A stretch of 64,000 nucleotides of DNA from Myxococcus llanfairpwllgwyngyllgogerychwyrndrobwllllantysiliogogogochensis (GTDB lineage Bacteria > Myxococcota > Myxococcia > Myxococcales > Myxococcaceae), in assembly GCF_006636215.1 (NCBI RefSeq), contig NZ_VIFM01000009.1:29941-93940 (forward strand), in the 5' to 3' direction. The notes beneath the pieces were generated by a model that was not told the DNA's origin, did no database searches, and worked only from the letters and a program-made list of their open reading frames with translations. The translations under genes and the position numbers were made by a program. Below are positions 33,053 to 40,954 of the stretch, piece after piece. Each line of letters starts with the position of its first letter. The first letter of the stretch is position 1.

Positions 33053-34186
33053 ATGGCCCGCTCCGCGTCCCGCACCATCGCCCTGGTTGTCCTCGTCGCA
33101 GTCCTGCTCTGCGGCGCAGCCGCGGCGGCGGGGGCGTGGCGCTACTTCCACAAGAATCCGCAGAACCCCGTCGTCCGGTTGGACGAGTACGTCACCATGG
33201 GTTGGGTGGCGTGGGATTCGAGCTGGTACATGCGGATTGCCCAGGAGGGCTACCAGTACACGCCGGGCGAGCAGAGCTCGGTGGCCTTCTTCCCGCTCTA
33301 TCCGCTGGTAATCCGCGCGGTGGAGACACTGGGGCCCAACGTCTATCAGGCCGGGGTGCTGATAACCCTGCTGTGTGGCCCGCTGGCGCTGCTGATGTTC
33401 ACGCGCTGGGCGAAGCTGCTGACGGATGACGACACGGCGCTGAAGGCCGGGCTGTTGATGGCGCTGTATCCCTTCACCATGTACTTCTACGGCGCCATGT
33501 ACTCGGACGCGCTGTTCGTCCTGCTGGTGGTGTCGTCCTTCCTGCTCCTGGAGAAGGGGCACCTGGCTCCGGCGGTGCTGGTGGCGGCGGTGGCCACGGC
33601 GGCGCGGCCCGTGGCGCCCGCGGTGGTGCTGGGGCTGCTCGTGCGGCGGCTGGAGTGGAAACACGCGCGGGGCGAGAAGTGGGGCGTGGTGGACTTCATG
33701 CCGGTGCTCTCGGGCCTGGGCTTCGGTTGCTACATGCTCTACCTGTGGCACCAGTTCGGAGACCCGCTCGCCTTCGTGAAGGTGCAGGGCGCGGCGGGCT
33801 GGTCGCAGCAACCCGGCTGGCACACGTGGCTCAAGGTGGGCTGGTTCGAGCGCGTGGTGCTCAATCCCACGGACAAGCGCGAGGCCTTCCGACTGGCCGC
33901 GCACGCGTTCTTCACCTTCCTGGCGCTCGCGTTGGTGTGGCCCACGCGCAAGCTTTTGGGGTGGGGCTACGCGGTGTATGTGCTGGCGATTGTCGGCCTG
34001 CCCGCATGGTCCACGAAGGACTTCATGGGCATGGGGCGGTATCTGCTGTCCTCGTTCCCGGTCTTCCTCACGGGCGCGCTCTTGTTGAGGCAGCGGCCGC
34101 GCGTGCTTCAAGGGGCGCTCGTGGTGGGCGCGGTGTCGCTGCTCGTCCTGTCGTGGGCCTTTGGCGCGGACTACTACATCTCATGA
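33053..34186 (+). CDS. PIG-V-like membrane glycosyltransferase (GT-C fold)
   Basis: The 377-residue protein has about eight to ten predicted membrane helices. WDSSWYMRIAQEGY near residue 58 and AFFPLYPL soon after match the first luminal/periplasmic loop of the PIG-V mannosyltransferase family, with the Asp that is catalytic in GT-C enzymes. TKDFMGMGRYLLSSFP near 325 is a second conserved stretch. Such enzymes transfer a sugar from a polyprenyl-phosphate donor on the periplasmic side. It overlaps the methyltransferase gene by 4 bases. A DPM-like synthase encoded 2.6 kb away could make the donor. Confidence 0.78.
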   Translation: MARSASRTIALVVLVAVLLCGAAAAAGAWRYFHKNPQNPVVRLDEYVTMGWVAWDSSWYMRIAQEGYQYTPGEQSSVAFFPLYPLVIRAVETLGPNVYQAGVLITLLCGPLALLMFTRWAKLLTDDDTALKAGLLMALYPFTMYFYGAMYSDALFVLLVVSSFLLLEKGHLAPAVLVAAVATAARPVAPAVVLGLLVRRLEWKHARGEKWGVVDFMPVLSGLGFGCYMLYLWHQFGDPLAFVKVQGAAGWSQQPGWHTWLKVGWFERVVLNPTDKREAFRLAAHAFFTFLALALVWPTRKLLGWGYAVYVLAIVGLPAWSTKDFMGMGRYLLSSFPVFLTGALLLRQRPRVLQGALVVGAVSLLVLSWAFGADYYIS

Positions 34187-34851
34187 GCACGCTCCTCGAG
34201 CAGGCCCTCGCGCTGTACGCCGGACTCCCCGCCGCCGAGCGCTTCCATGTGCATGCGCGGGCGTCCTCCGCGCCGCTGCTCGCGGTGGCCGAGCGGGTGT
34301 CGGGTGGCATCGTGGCGGACATCGGCTGTGGGCACGGCCTGCTCTCCGCGCTGCTGGCGTTGGCGGAGCCGAGTCGCACGGTGCACGGCGTGGACCCAGA
34401 CCCCCGAAAGGTGACGTGGGCGCGCGAGGCGCTGTCGGGGTTGCAGCAAGTGAAGCTCGCGGAGGGGACGGTGGAGGACGTGCTGGCCCCCGCGCTGCCG
34501 CGCGCGTGTGACACGGCGGTGGTATGCGACGTGCTCTACCTGCTGCCCGAGGCGAAGTGGCCCGCGTTCCTTCGCACGGTGCATGGCCTGCTCAAGCCGG
34601 GAGGACGCTTCCTGTTGAAGGAGGTGGAAGGCGACGGCTCCTGGAAGCACCGCAAGGCGTTGGCGCAGGAGTGGGTGATGGTGTCGCTGCTGCGGCGCAC
34701 GAAGGCGAGCGGTGGAATGGTGCTCAAGCCTCGCGCGGAGATGATGGCCCTGCTCAGGGACGCGGGCTTCACCGTGCGCGAGGTGGTGGACCTGGGACGG
34801 GGCTACACGACACCGCACGTGCTCTACATCGCGGAGGCGAGTGCTCCGTAG
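34183..34851 (+). CDS. class I SAM-dependent methyltransferase
   Basis: This is a 222-residue Rossmann methyltransferase: the SAM motif VADIGCGHGLLSALL lies near residue 45, HGVDPDP supplies the acidic post-strand 2 residue, and LKPGGRFLLKEV near 145 is the motif III region. The start overlaps the glycosyltransferase stop (ATGA), so the two act together, perhaps methylating the transferred sugar or its lipid carrier; that link is inference. No residue identifies the methyl acceptor. Confidence 0.82.
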   Translation: MSTLLEQALALYAGLPAAERFHVHARASSAPLLAVAERVSGGIVADIGCGHGLLSALLALAEPSRTVHGVDPDPRKVTWAREALSGLQQVKLAEGTVEDVLAPALPRACDTAVVCDVLYLLPEAKWPAFLRTVHGLLKPGGRFLLKEVEGDGSWKHRKALAQEWVMVSLLRRTKASGGMVLKPRAEMMALLRDAGFTVREVVDLGRGYTTPHVLYIAEASAP

Positions 34852-35038
34852 GTCGTGCCGCGACGGCGCGAGGCGGCTGTCTTTTGTCGTGCGCCAGGCG
34901 AGCGACGCGAACGTTGTGCCGCGATTCAATGCGGGCCGAACTCGGTCGTGCGCGCCATGGCGCCGCGGCGAGGTGAGTGACGCGAGGCGGGTTGCCTTCG
35001 CTCGTGTGCTCTACGTCGCGGAGGCGAGCGTCCCGTAG
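34819..35038. repeat. direct repeat of the methyltransferase 3' end
   Basis: The last 33 bases of the methyltransferase gene (34819-34851) recur at 35006-35038 with 29 of 33 identities, including the stop codon. The 154 bases between hold no gene I can support. The second copy overlaps the 3' end of the convergent ChbG-like gene. Confidence 0.55.
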
Positions 35039-35859
35039 CTGTGGAGCTGGATGCCTCGCTCGTCGAGGCGCGCCCTCACGCGAGGACTGGTGAGCGCCGC
35101 CAGCTCCGCCTGCCAGCCATAACGCCACGCCGGGTCCTCGGGCACATGGGGGGCGCCCTCACCGGGATGACAGCCCAGCTCGAAGTCACCCGAGGGCAGG
35201 GCGTCCAGCGCGGCGAGCAGCGCGGCCTCGTCCAGTCGCCCCGCCTCGAACACGCCTCCCGCGCTCACCCGTCGCACGCCTTGGGGCGCACGAGGCGCGG
35301 TGCGCGCCAGCACCGTCAACAGCGTTGTCTTCAGCGCGGGCCCAGGCGTTCGCAGCCACGACACGCGGGGCAGGGCGTCCGGCCAGCGCACGGGGAGCTT
35401 CTCGCGCGCGGCCAGTGACTCCACGAGCGGCCTGATGCCCGGCAGCACATGCAGGTGCTGGTGCCCGTCCAGATGGTCCACCGCCACGCCCAGCTCACGC
35501 GCTCGCTGAAGCTGCGCGTCCAGCTCCAGCGCCACTTCCTCGCGTCGCACGTTCCCCAGGAGCCAGTCCCGCGCGAAGTCCGCCCAGCTCCCCCGCAGCC
35601 TGCCTCCAGGCGCCACCGTGCTCACTGACTCCGCGGGCGCGGCCGGAGCCAGCCGCGTGGACAGCGCCAGGTGCAGCCCCACCGCGAGCCCCTGCGTCTT
35701 CGCGCGGGAAGCGGCCTCGCTGGCCGTGGGCCCCATGGCCAGCAACGTGGCACTGGTGACGATGCCCTCGCGGTGCGCTCGGAGGATGCCCGCGTCCAGC
35801 GACGGGTGCAGCCCCAGGTCGTCCGCATTCACCACCAGGCGCGTGGGGCGCGAAGTCAC
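35011..35859 (-). CDS. ChbG/YdjC-family carbohydrate deacetylase
   Basis: The 282-residue protein starts with LVVNADDLGLHPS, the metal-binding Asp motif of the YdjC/ChbG family, followed by VGLHLALS and VDHLDGHQHLHVLP, which carry the metal-binding histidines. Family members remove N-acetyl groups from small amino sugars such as chitobiose in a metal-dependent reaction. It lies 7 bases after the DPM-like glycosyltransferase on the same strand, so an amino-sugar glycolipid or glycan is the likely target. The C-terminal codons lie in the sequence duplicated from the methyltransferase 3' end. Confidence 0.85.
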   Translation of the reverse strand: MTSRPTRLVVNADDLGLHPSLDAGILRAHREGIVTSATLLAMGPTASEAASRAKTQGLAVGLHLALSTRLAPAAPAESVSTVAPGGRLRGSWADFARDWLLGNVRREEVALELDAQLQRARELGVAVDHLDGHQHLHVLPGIRPLVESLAAREKLPVRWPDALPRVSWLRTPGPALKTTLLTVLARTAPRAPQGVRRVSAGGVFEAGRLDEAALLAALDALPSGDFELGCHPGEGAPHVPEDPAWRYGWQAELAALTSPRVRARLDERGIQLHSYGTLASAT

Positions 35860-35866
35860 GGCCCGC

Positions 35867-36730
35867 TCAGCCCCGCGCCGTACGGCCGCCCGAGGACACC
35901 GTGCGCAGCGGCTGCACCGACGGAGGCAGGCGCACCGGCTGCGTGGGCGGCGTCGGCGTGCGCGTCTCCGGGTACAGCTTCACCAGCTCCTTCACCATCT
36001 TCACGATGACCGAGGGCGAGGCCAGCGTGGACACGCCACGGGTGCGCGGGAAGTAGTCCACGCCCATCTGGAACACGCGGAAGCCCTTGCGGATGGCCTT
36101 CACCACCAGCTCCGCGTCGATGAACGAGCCCTGGCTCTTGAGCTCCATCGACTCCAGCACCCGGCGGTGCATCACCTTGAAGCTGAAGTTGACGTCCTTG
36201 ATCTGGATGTCGAACAGCGCCCGGATGAGCATGTTGTAGACGAACGAGTAGACGATGCGCTTGGGCCCCTCGCTCGTGCGGTCGAACCGGAAGGCGCAAA
36301 TCATGTCCGCCTCCAGGTACTCCAGCAGGTGCAGCGAGCGCTCCAGCTCCCGCAAGTCCCACGGCAGGTCGATGTCCGAGTAGACGACGATGTCCTTCGT
36401 CGACGCCGCGAGGCCCGTGCGCATCGCCCCGCCCAACTTCAGATTCACCGGATGGGTGATGACCCGCAGCTGCGGAATCCGCTGCGCCATGGCCTCCGCC
36501 AGCTCCTGCGTGCGGTCCGTCGACGCGTCGTTGACGACGATGATTTCAAAGTCGTCCGTGAGCTGCGGCAGCACCTCCAACGCCCGACCCACCGCCCGTT
36601 CGACGTAGTCCTCCTCGTTCCACGCGGGAAGGAAGAGGCTGATGCTGGGGTACTTGGCCACGGAGGACCTCGGGGTGCGGGGGGACTGCTCGGCGGTTCG
36701 GTACCAAGCCCTGGGTCCTAAATCAATCAT
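35867..36730 (-). CDS. GT2 glycosyltransferase, DPM1-like
   Basis: The 287-residue protein has the GT-A fold of family 2: SISLFLPAWNEEDYVERAV, then IIVVNDASTDRT with the nucleotide-binding Asp, the donor/metal motif YSDIDLPWD and an FSFKVMHRRVLE...G acceptor loop. There is no membrane segment, which fits the soluble dolichyl/polyprenyl-phosphate mannose synthase type (DPM1 group). The ATG at 36730 has GGGAG just upstream. It is transcribed with the ChbG-like deacetylase and divergently from the diguanylate cyclase gene. Confidence 0.85.
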   Translation of the reverse strand: MIDLGPRAWYRTAEQSPRTPRSSVAKYPSISLFLPAWNEEDYVERAVGRALEVLPQLTDDFEIIVVNDASTDRTQELAEAMAQRIPQLRVITHPVNLKLGGAMRTGLAASTKDIVVYSDIDLPWDLRELERSLHLLEYLEADMICAFRFDRTSEGPKRIVYSFVYNMLIRALFDIQIKDVNFSFKVMHRRVLESMELKSQGSFIDAELVVKAIRKGFRVFQMGVDYFPRTRGVSTLASPSVIVKMVKELVKLYPETRTPTPPTQPVRLPPSVQPLRTVSSGGRTARG

Positions 36731-36790
36731 GGGGCTCCCACCCGAGAGCACCTGTGTGGTACCGTGGAGTTACCATTTTCCGGGGATACT

Positions 36791-37741
36791 GTGACCCTCA
36801 GGCCCTGCACCTTGTTGGTGGTGGACGAAGCGGAGTCAACCCTGGCCCGGCTGGCGCGGGCGCTCGGACCGGAGGACTTCTGCCTCCGGCTGGCCTCCCC
36901 AGGGCCCGAGGTAGGCCCGCTGGCGCGAGAGGTGGACCTGGTGGTGTGGGTCGCCCGCTCGGCTGGCGAGCCGTCAGCCCTGGAGTGGCTCGACAAGTTG
37001 CTGGCCCTGGAAGGACCGCCAGGTCCCCCCATCGTGCTCCTGGCGGACAGGGAAACCCGGGGCGTCTGGTTGGGTGCGCTGGCTCAGGGAATTGAGGTCG
37101 TCTTTGACCCATGGGATGCGGAAGAACTGCGGGCCCGGGTGGAAAAAAGCCTGCGGACCCAGGCCCGGCTGACTCAGCTATCCAACCAGGTGGGTGAGCT
37201 GCAGCGGCTGTCCTCGACGGACGGGCTGACGGGCGTCCACAACCACCGCCATTTCCAGGAGCGGCTGCGCGAGGAGTTCCGCCGGGCACAGCGTTACGAC
37301 GACCCGCTGGCGCTCATCCTGTTGGACCTGGACCACTTCAAGCAGGTGAACGACAGGCACGGCCATACCGCGGGGGACGGAGTGCTCCGGGAGGTGGCCG
37401 CCGCCCTCCAGCGCAGCGTGCGCGAGACGGACCTGGTGGCTCGGTATGGGGGCGAGGAGTTCGCCGTCCTGCTGCCTCGCACCCACCTGACGGGGGCCCT
37501 GTCCGTCGCGGAGCGTGTCCGCCGGGATTTGGCGACCCTGCGGGTAGGGCCGGATGGAGCACTTCTGGTGACGGCCTCGCTGGGCGTCTCCAGTTTTCCC
37601 CACCGCACCGTCCTCAGCCCCGAGCAGCTGCTGCTCACCGCCGACGAGGCCCTCTACCGGGCCAAGGACGAGGGGAGGGATCGCATCTGTCTCCACTCTC
37701 AAATGTCCCTCTTGCCGCCCTCCTCCTCGCAGGGCGACTGA
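36791..37741 (+). CDS. diguanylate cyclase with degenerate receiver domain
   Basis: The 316-residue protein has an N-terminal receiver-like domain (about 1-115, starting TLRPCTLLVVDEAES) whose phospho-acceptor position reads LVVWVARS, without the expected Asp. A short coiled-coil linker precedes the GGDEF domain (about 150-310): STDGLTGVHNHRHF, LDLDHFKQVNDRHGH and the intact active site YGGEEF. RETD five residues before it is a product-inhibition I-site. It should make c-di-GMP from two GTP. The GTG at 36791 has GGGGA nearby; GTG at 36764 is an alternative start. Confidence 0.88.
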   Translation: MTLRPCTLLVVDEAESTLARLARALGPEDFCLRLASPGPEVGPLAREVDLVVWVARSAGEPSALEWLDKLLALEGPPGPPIVLLADRETRGVWLGALAQGIEVVFDPWDAEELRARVEKSLRTQARLTQLSNQVGELQRLSSTDGLTGVHNHRHFQERLREEFRRAQRYDDPLALILLDLDHFKQVNDRHGHTAGDGVLREVAAALQRSVRETDLVARYGGEEFAVLLPRTHLTGALSVAERVRRDLATLRVGPDGALLVTASLGVSSFPHRTVLSPEQLLLTADEALYRAKDEGRDRICLHSQMSLLPPSSSQGD

Positions 37742-37909
37742 CCTGGGTCAAAGACCCTGGGTTGGTATTGACCCATGAATAGGGGGTGAGTCTAAGATGA
37801 CCCCGGCCCTCGATTGTCGGGGAGTCGAATCATCTCGTGATTCCATGGGTTTGCAGTGCCCCACCGGCTGGCAAACGCATTGCAAATGTCATGGGACGGA
37901 AAGAATCCC

Positions 37910-39490
37910 ATGGGACCCCTCGCCGCACAGCTCCCGAAGCCCGAAGCCGCCCCGCGCGGCCGGCTGCTGCTCGTGGACGACGAGGAGAACATCCTCAAGT
38001 CCATCCGCCGGGTGCTGCGTCGGGGTGACTGGGATATCGAAACCGCGACGGACGCCGAGCAGGCGCTGAGGACGGTGGAGGAGTTCCGTCCCGAGGTCGT
38101 CATCTCCGACTTCCGCATGCCGGGGATGAACGGGGTGGAGTTCCTGACGCGGGTGAAGCAGCAGGAGCCGCGCGCCCAGCGCATCATGCTCACCGGGCAG
38201 GCGGACCAGCAGGCCATTGAAGAGGCCATCAACCGCTCCGAAATCTTCCGCTTCATCTCCAAGCCCTGGAACGACAGCCACCTGGTGCTGACGGTGAAGA
38301 GCGCGTTCGAGCAGTACGCGCTGCAGGCGGAGAACGAGCGGCTGTACCGGGTGACGCAGGCGCAGAACGCGGAGCTGAAGCTGCTCAACGCGGACCTGGA
38401 GGAGCGCGTCGCGCAGCGCACGCGGATGCTCAGCCAGGCCAAGCGCGAGTGGGAGCTGTCGTTCGACTGCATGGAGACGCCGCTGTGTGTCGTCCGCGGT
38501 CGCGACTTCGCGGTGCGGCGGGCGAACCTGGCGTACGCGCACGTGGCCGGGCGCTCCATCGAACAGATTCCGTCGGACGTCGCCTGCTACCGCTACCTCT
38601 TCGGCCGCAACGAGCCGTGCACGGGCTGCCCGCTGCCGGCTGCGATGGAGAGTGGCAAGGGCGCGCGCGGTGAGGTGCAGCAGGGGGGCAGGACGTACGT
38701 GGTGGCCGCGTACCCCATGGCCGGGGATGAGCGGGTGGTGTGCACGTATCGCGACGTCACCGAGGAGCAGGCGATGACGCGCCGGCTCATCGAGACGGAG
38801 AAGATGGCGGCGGTGGGGCAGCTGGCGGGGGGCGTGGCGCATGAAATCAACAATCCGCTGGGCGGCATCCTGGCGTTCGCGCAGCTCATGTCGCGCGACG
38901 CGGGCCGCGACGACGCGGACCTGGAATCGCTGGGACTGATTGAAGAGAGCGCGCTGCGCTGCAAGCGCATCGTCGAGAGCCTGCTGAAGTTCAGCCGGCA
39001 CAGCCGCGTGGAGGATCGGCGGCTGTTCGACCTGTCGCGCTGCGTGGAGGACGCCGCGGTGCTCTTCCGCGCGCAAATCAAGGCCACGCCTCGCGCGGAG
39101 CTGTCCCTGGGTTTGAAGGAAGGGCTCCCCAAGGTGTACGGGGACCCCGGCACGCTCGCGCAGGTGGTGCTCAACCTGCTCCAGAATGGCCTTCAGGCGC
39201 TGCCCCGGCGCGAAGGCAAGCTGACGCTGGAGACGGGCCGCGAGGGAGACCGCTGCTTCTTCGCGGTGTCCGACACCGGCTGCGGAATCGAGGAGCGGCA
39301 CCTGCCGCGCATCTTCGAGCCCTCCTTCACCACCAAACCCCCCGGTGAGGGCACCGGGCTGGGTCTGTCCATCGCGTACCGCATCGTCCAGGACCACGGG
39401 GGCAGCTTCCACGTCGACACCCAGGTGGGCGCCGGCTCCCGTTTCACCGTCTTCCTGCCCATTCCCCTGCAGCTCGAGAGGTTGCCGTGA
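37910..39490 (+). CDS. hybrid histidine kinase with N-terminal receiver
   Basis: The 526-residue protein has a receiver domain first (about 15-135, LLLVDDEENIL and phospho-acceptor in VISDFRMPG). A coiled coil (about 150-190) and a PAS-like domain (about 190-300) follow; the PAS carries a CTGCP pair. The kinase core comes last (phospho-His in AAVGQLAGGVAHEINNPLGG, N-box near 430, DTGCGI and GTGLGL). It lacks membrane segments, so the signal is cytosolic. It overlaps the NtrC-type regulator gene by 4 bases. This receiver-kinase plus NtrC pairing resembles HsfB-HsfA of M. xanthus as I remember it; orthology is unverified. The ATG at 37910 is preferred over GTG 37856. Confidence 0.88.
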   Translation: MGPLAAQLPKPEAAPRGRLLLVDDEENILKSIRRVLRRGDWDIETATDAEQALRTVEEFRPEVVISDFRMPGMNGVEFLTRVKQQEPRAQRIMLTGQADQQAIEEAINRSEIFRFISKPWNDSHLVLTVKSAFEQYALQAENERLYRVTQAQNAELKLLNADLEERVAQRTRMLSQAKREWELSFDCMETPLCVVRGRDFAVRRANLAYAHVAGRSIEQIPSDVACYRYLFGRNEPCTGCPLPAAMESGKGARGEVQQGGRTYVVAAYPMAGDERVVCTYRDVTEEQAMTRRLIETEKMAAVGQLAGGVAHEINNPLGGILAFAQLMSRDAGRDDADLESLGLIEESALRCKRIVESLLKFSRHSRVEDRRLFDLSRCVEDAAVLFRAQIKATPRAELSLGLKEGLPKVYGDPGTLAQVVLNLLQNGLQALPRREGKLTLETGREGDRCFFAVSDTGCGIEERHLPRIFEPSFTTKPPGEGTGLGLSIAYRIVQDHGGSFHVDTQVGAGSRFTVFLPIPLQLERLP

Positions 39491-40953
39491 ACCAAGTCAA
39501 GCGCGCCAAAGTCCTCGTCGTGGATGACGACTCCGTCGTCCTCAAGGCCGTGACGCAGATTCTCCAGCGCGAGGGCCACCCGGTGGTGGCCATTGATGAC
39601 GCGGTGGAAGGTCTGACGGCGGCCAAGGACCCGTCCATCGACGTCGTCGTCCTCGACATCAAGATGCCGAACCTGTCCGGCATGGACCTGCTCCGCGGAA
39701 TCAAGGCGGACCGTCCGGACGTGGAGGTCATCATGATGACGGCCTTCGCCACCGTGGAGACGGCGGTGGAGGCGGTGAAGGCGGGGGCGTACGACTACCT
39801 CACCAAGCCCTTCGAGAACATCGACGAGGTGAGCCTCACGGTGGCCAAGGCGGCCGAGCGCAAGGCGCTCAAGGACCGCACCCGCGCGCTGGAAGAGGCG
39901 CTCACCGTGCGCAGCCAGTTCGAGGACCTCATCGGCCAGTCGCCGCAGATGCGCTCGGTCTTCAAGCTGGTGGAGACCGTCAGCCACTCCACCGCCACGG
40001 TGCTCATCCAGGGTGAGAGCGGCACGGGCAAGGAACTGGTGGCGCGCGCCATCCACTACCGCAGCTCGCGCAAGGACAAGCCCTTCGTCGCCGTCAACTG
40101 CTCGGCGCTCACGGAGACCTTGCTGGAGAGCGAGCTGTTCGGCCACATCAAGGGCAGCTTCACCGGCGCCACGGGCAACAAGAAGGGCCTGTTTGAAGCG
40201 GCCGACGGCGGCACCATCTTCCTGGATGAGATTGGCGATGTGCCTCCCGCCACCCAGGTGCGCCTCTTGCGCGTGCTGCAGGAGGGTGAAGTCAAGCGCG
40301 TGGGCGCCAACGAGCCCGTCAAGGTGGACGTGCGCGTCATCGCCGCCACCCACGTGGACCTGTCCCGCGCCAAGGAGCAGGGCAAGTTCCGCGAGGACCT
40401 CTTCTATCGCCTCAACGTCATCACCATCGACCTGCCGCCCCTGCGCGACAGGCCGCAGGACGTGCCGCTGCTCGCGCACCACTTCCTGAAGCTGTACGCC
40501 TCCAAGGCGGACAAGAAGGTGGCGGGCATCTCCCCGCGCGCCATGGAGGCCCTCACCTGCAACCGGTGGACGGGCAACGTGCGCGAACTGGAGAACGTCA
40601 TCGAGCGCGCGGTGGTGCTCACCAGCAACGAGGTCATCGACGTGGAGGACCTGCCGCCCGGCTTCCAGTCGGCGCCGCAGGCCGACTCGGCGGTGGAGGT
40701 CTTCTCGCTGGCGCACCTGCCGTACGCCCAGGCCAAGCGCCTGGCGATGCGCGCCTTCGAGCGCCGCTACCTGTCCGCGCTCCTGGAGAAGAACAACCAG
40801 AACGTCTCCAGCGCCGCGCGCGCCGCGGGCGTGGACCGCTCCAACTTCCGCCGCCTGCTCAAGCAGTACGAAGTCGCCGGCCGCTCCATGAAGCCGCGCG
40901 TCCTCAAGGACGACGACGTCGACGGAGTGGAGACGTTGGAAGCAGCCTCCTAG
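39487..40953 (+). CDS. NtrC-family sigma54-dependent response regulator
   Basis: The 488-residue protein has a receiver (1-120, VLVVDDDSV and phospho-acceptor in VVVLDIKMPN), an AAA+ sigma54-activation domain (about 145-385; Walker A GESGTGKE, Walker B GGTIFLDEIG, arginine finger region FREDLFYRLNV) and a C-terminal Fis-type helix-turn-helix (VSSAARAAGVDRSNFRRLL). The sigma54-contacting loop reads GSFTGA instead of the usual GAFTGA. It should open sigma54 promoters when phosphorylated by the kinase next to it. The start is GTG at 39487. Confidence 0.92.
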   Translation: MNQVKRAKVLVVDDDSVVLKAVTQILQREGHPVVAIDDAVEGLTAAKDPSIDVVVLDIKMPNLSGMDLLRGIKADRPDVEVIMMTAFATVETAVEAVKAGAYDYLTKPFENIDEVSLTVAKAAERKALKDRTRALEEALTVRSQFEDLIGQSPQMRSVFKLVETVSHSTATVLIQGESGTGKELVARAIHYRSSRKDKPFVAVNCSALTETLLESELFGHIKGSFTGATGNKKGLFEAADGGTIFLDEIGDVPPATQVRLLRVLQEGEVKRVGANEPVKVDVRVIAATHVDLSRAKEQGKFREDLFYRLNVITIDLPPLRDRPQDVPLLAHHFLKLYASKADKKVAGISPRAMEALTCNRWTGNVRELENVIERAVVLTSNEVIDVEDLPPGFQSAPQADSAVEVFSLAHLPYAQAKRLAMRAFERRYLSALLEKNNQNVSSAARAAGVDRSNFRRLLKQYEVAGRSMKPRVLKDDDVDGVETLEAAS

Positions 40954-40954
40954 T

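Noticed and set aside
34852..35005. Possible small gene between the methyltransferase and the ChbG-like gene
   Set aside because: The only family-like text is the duplicated methyltransferase end; no start or domain is visible.
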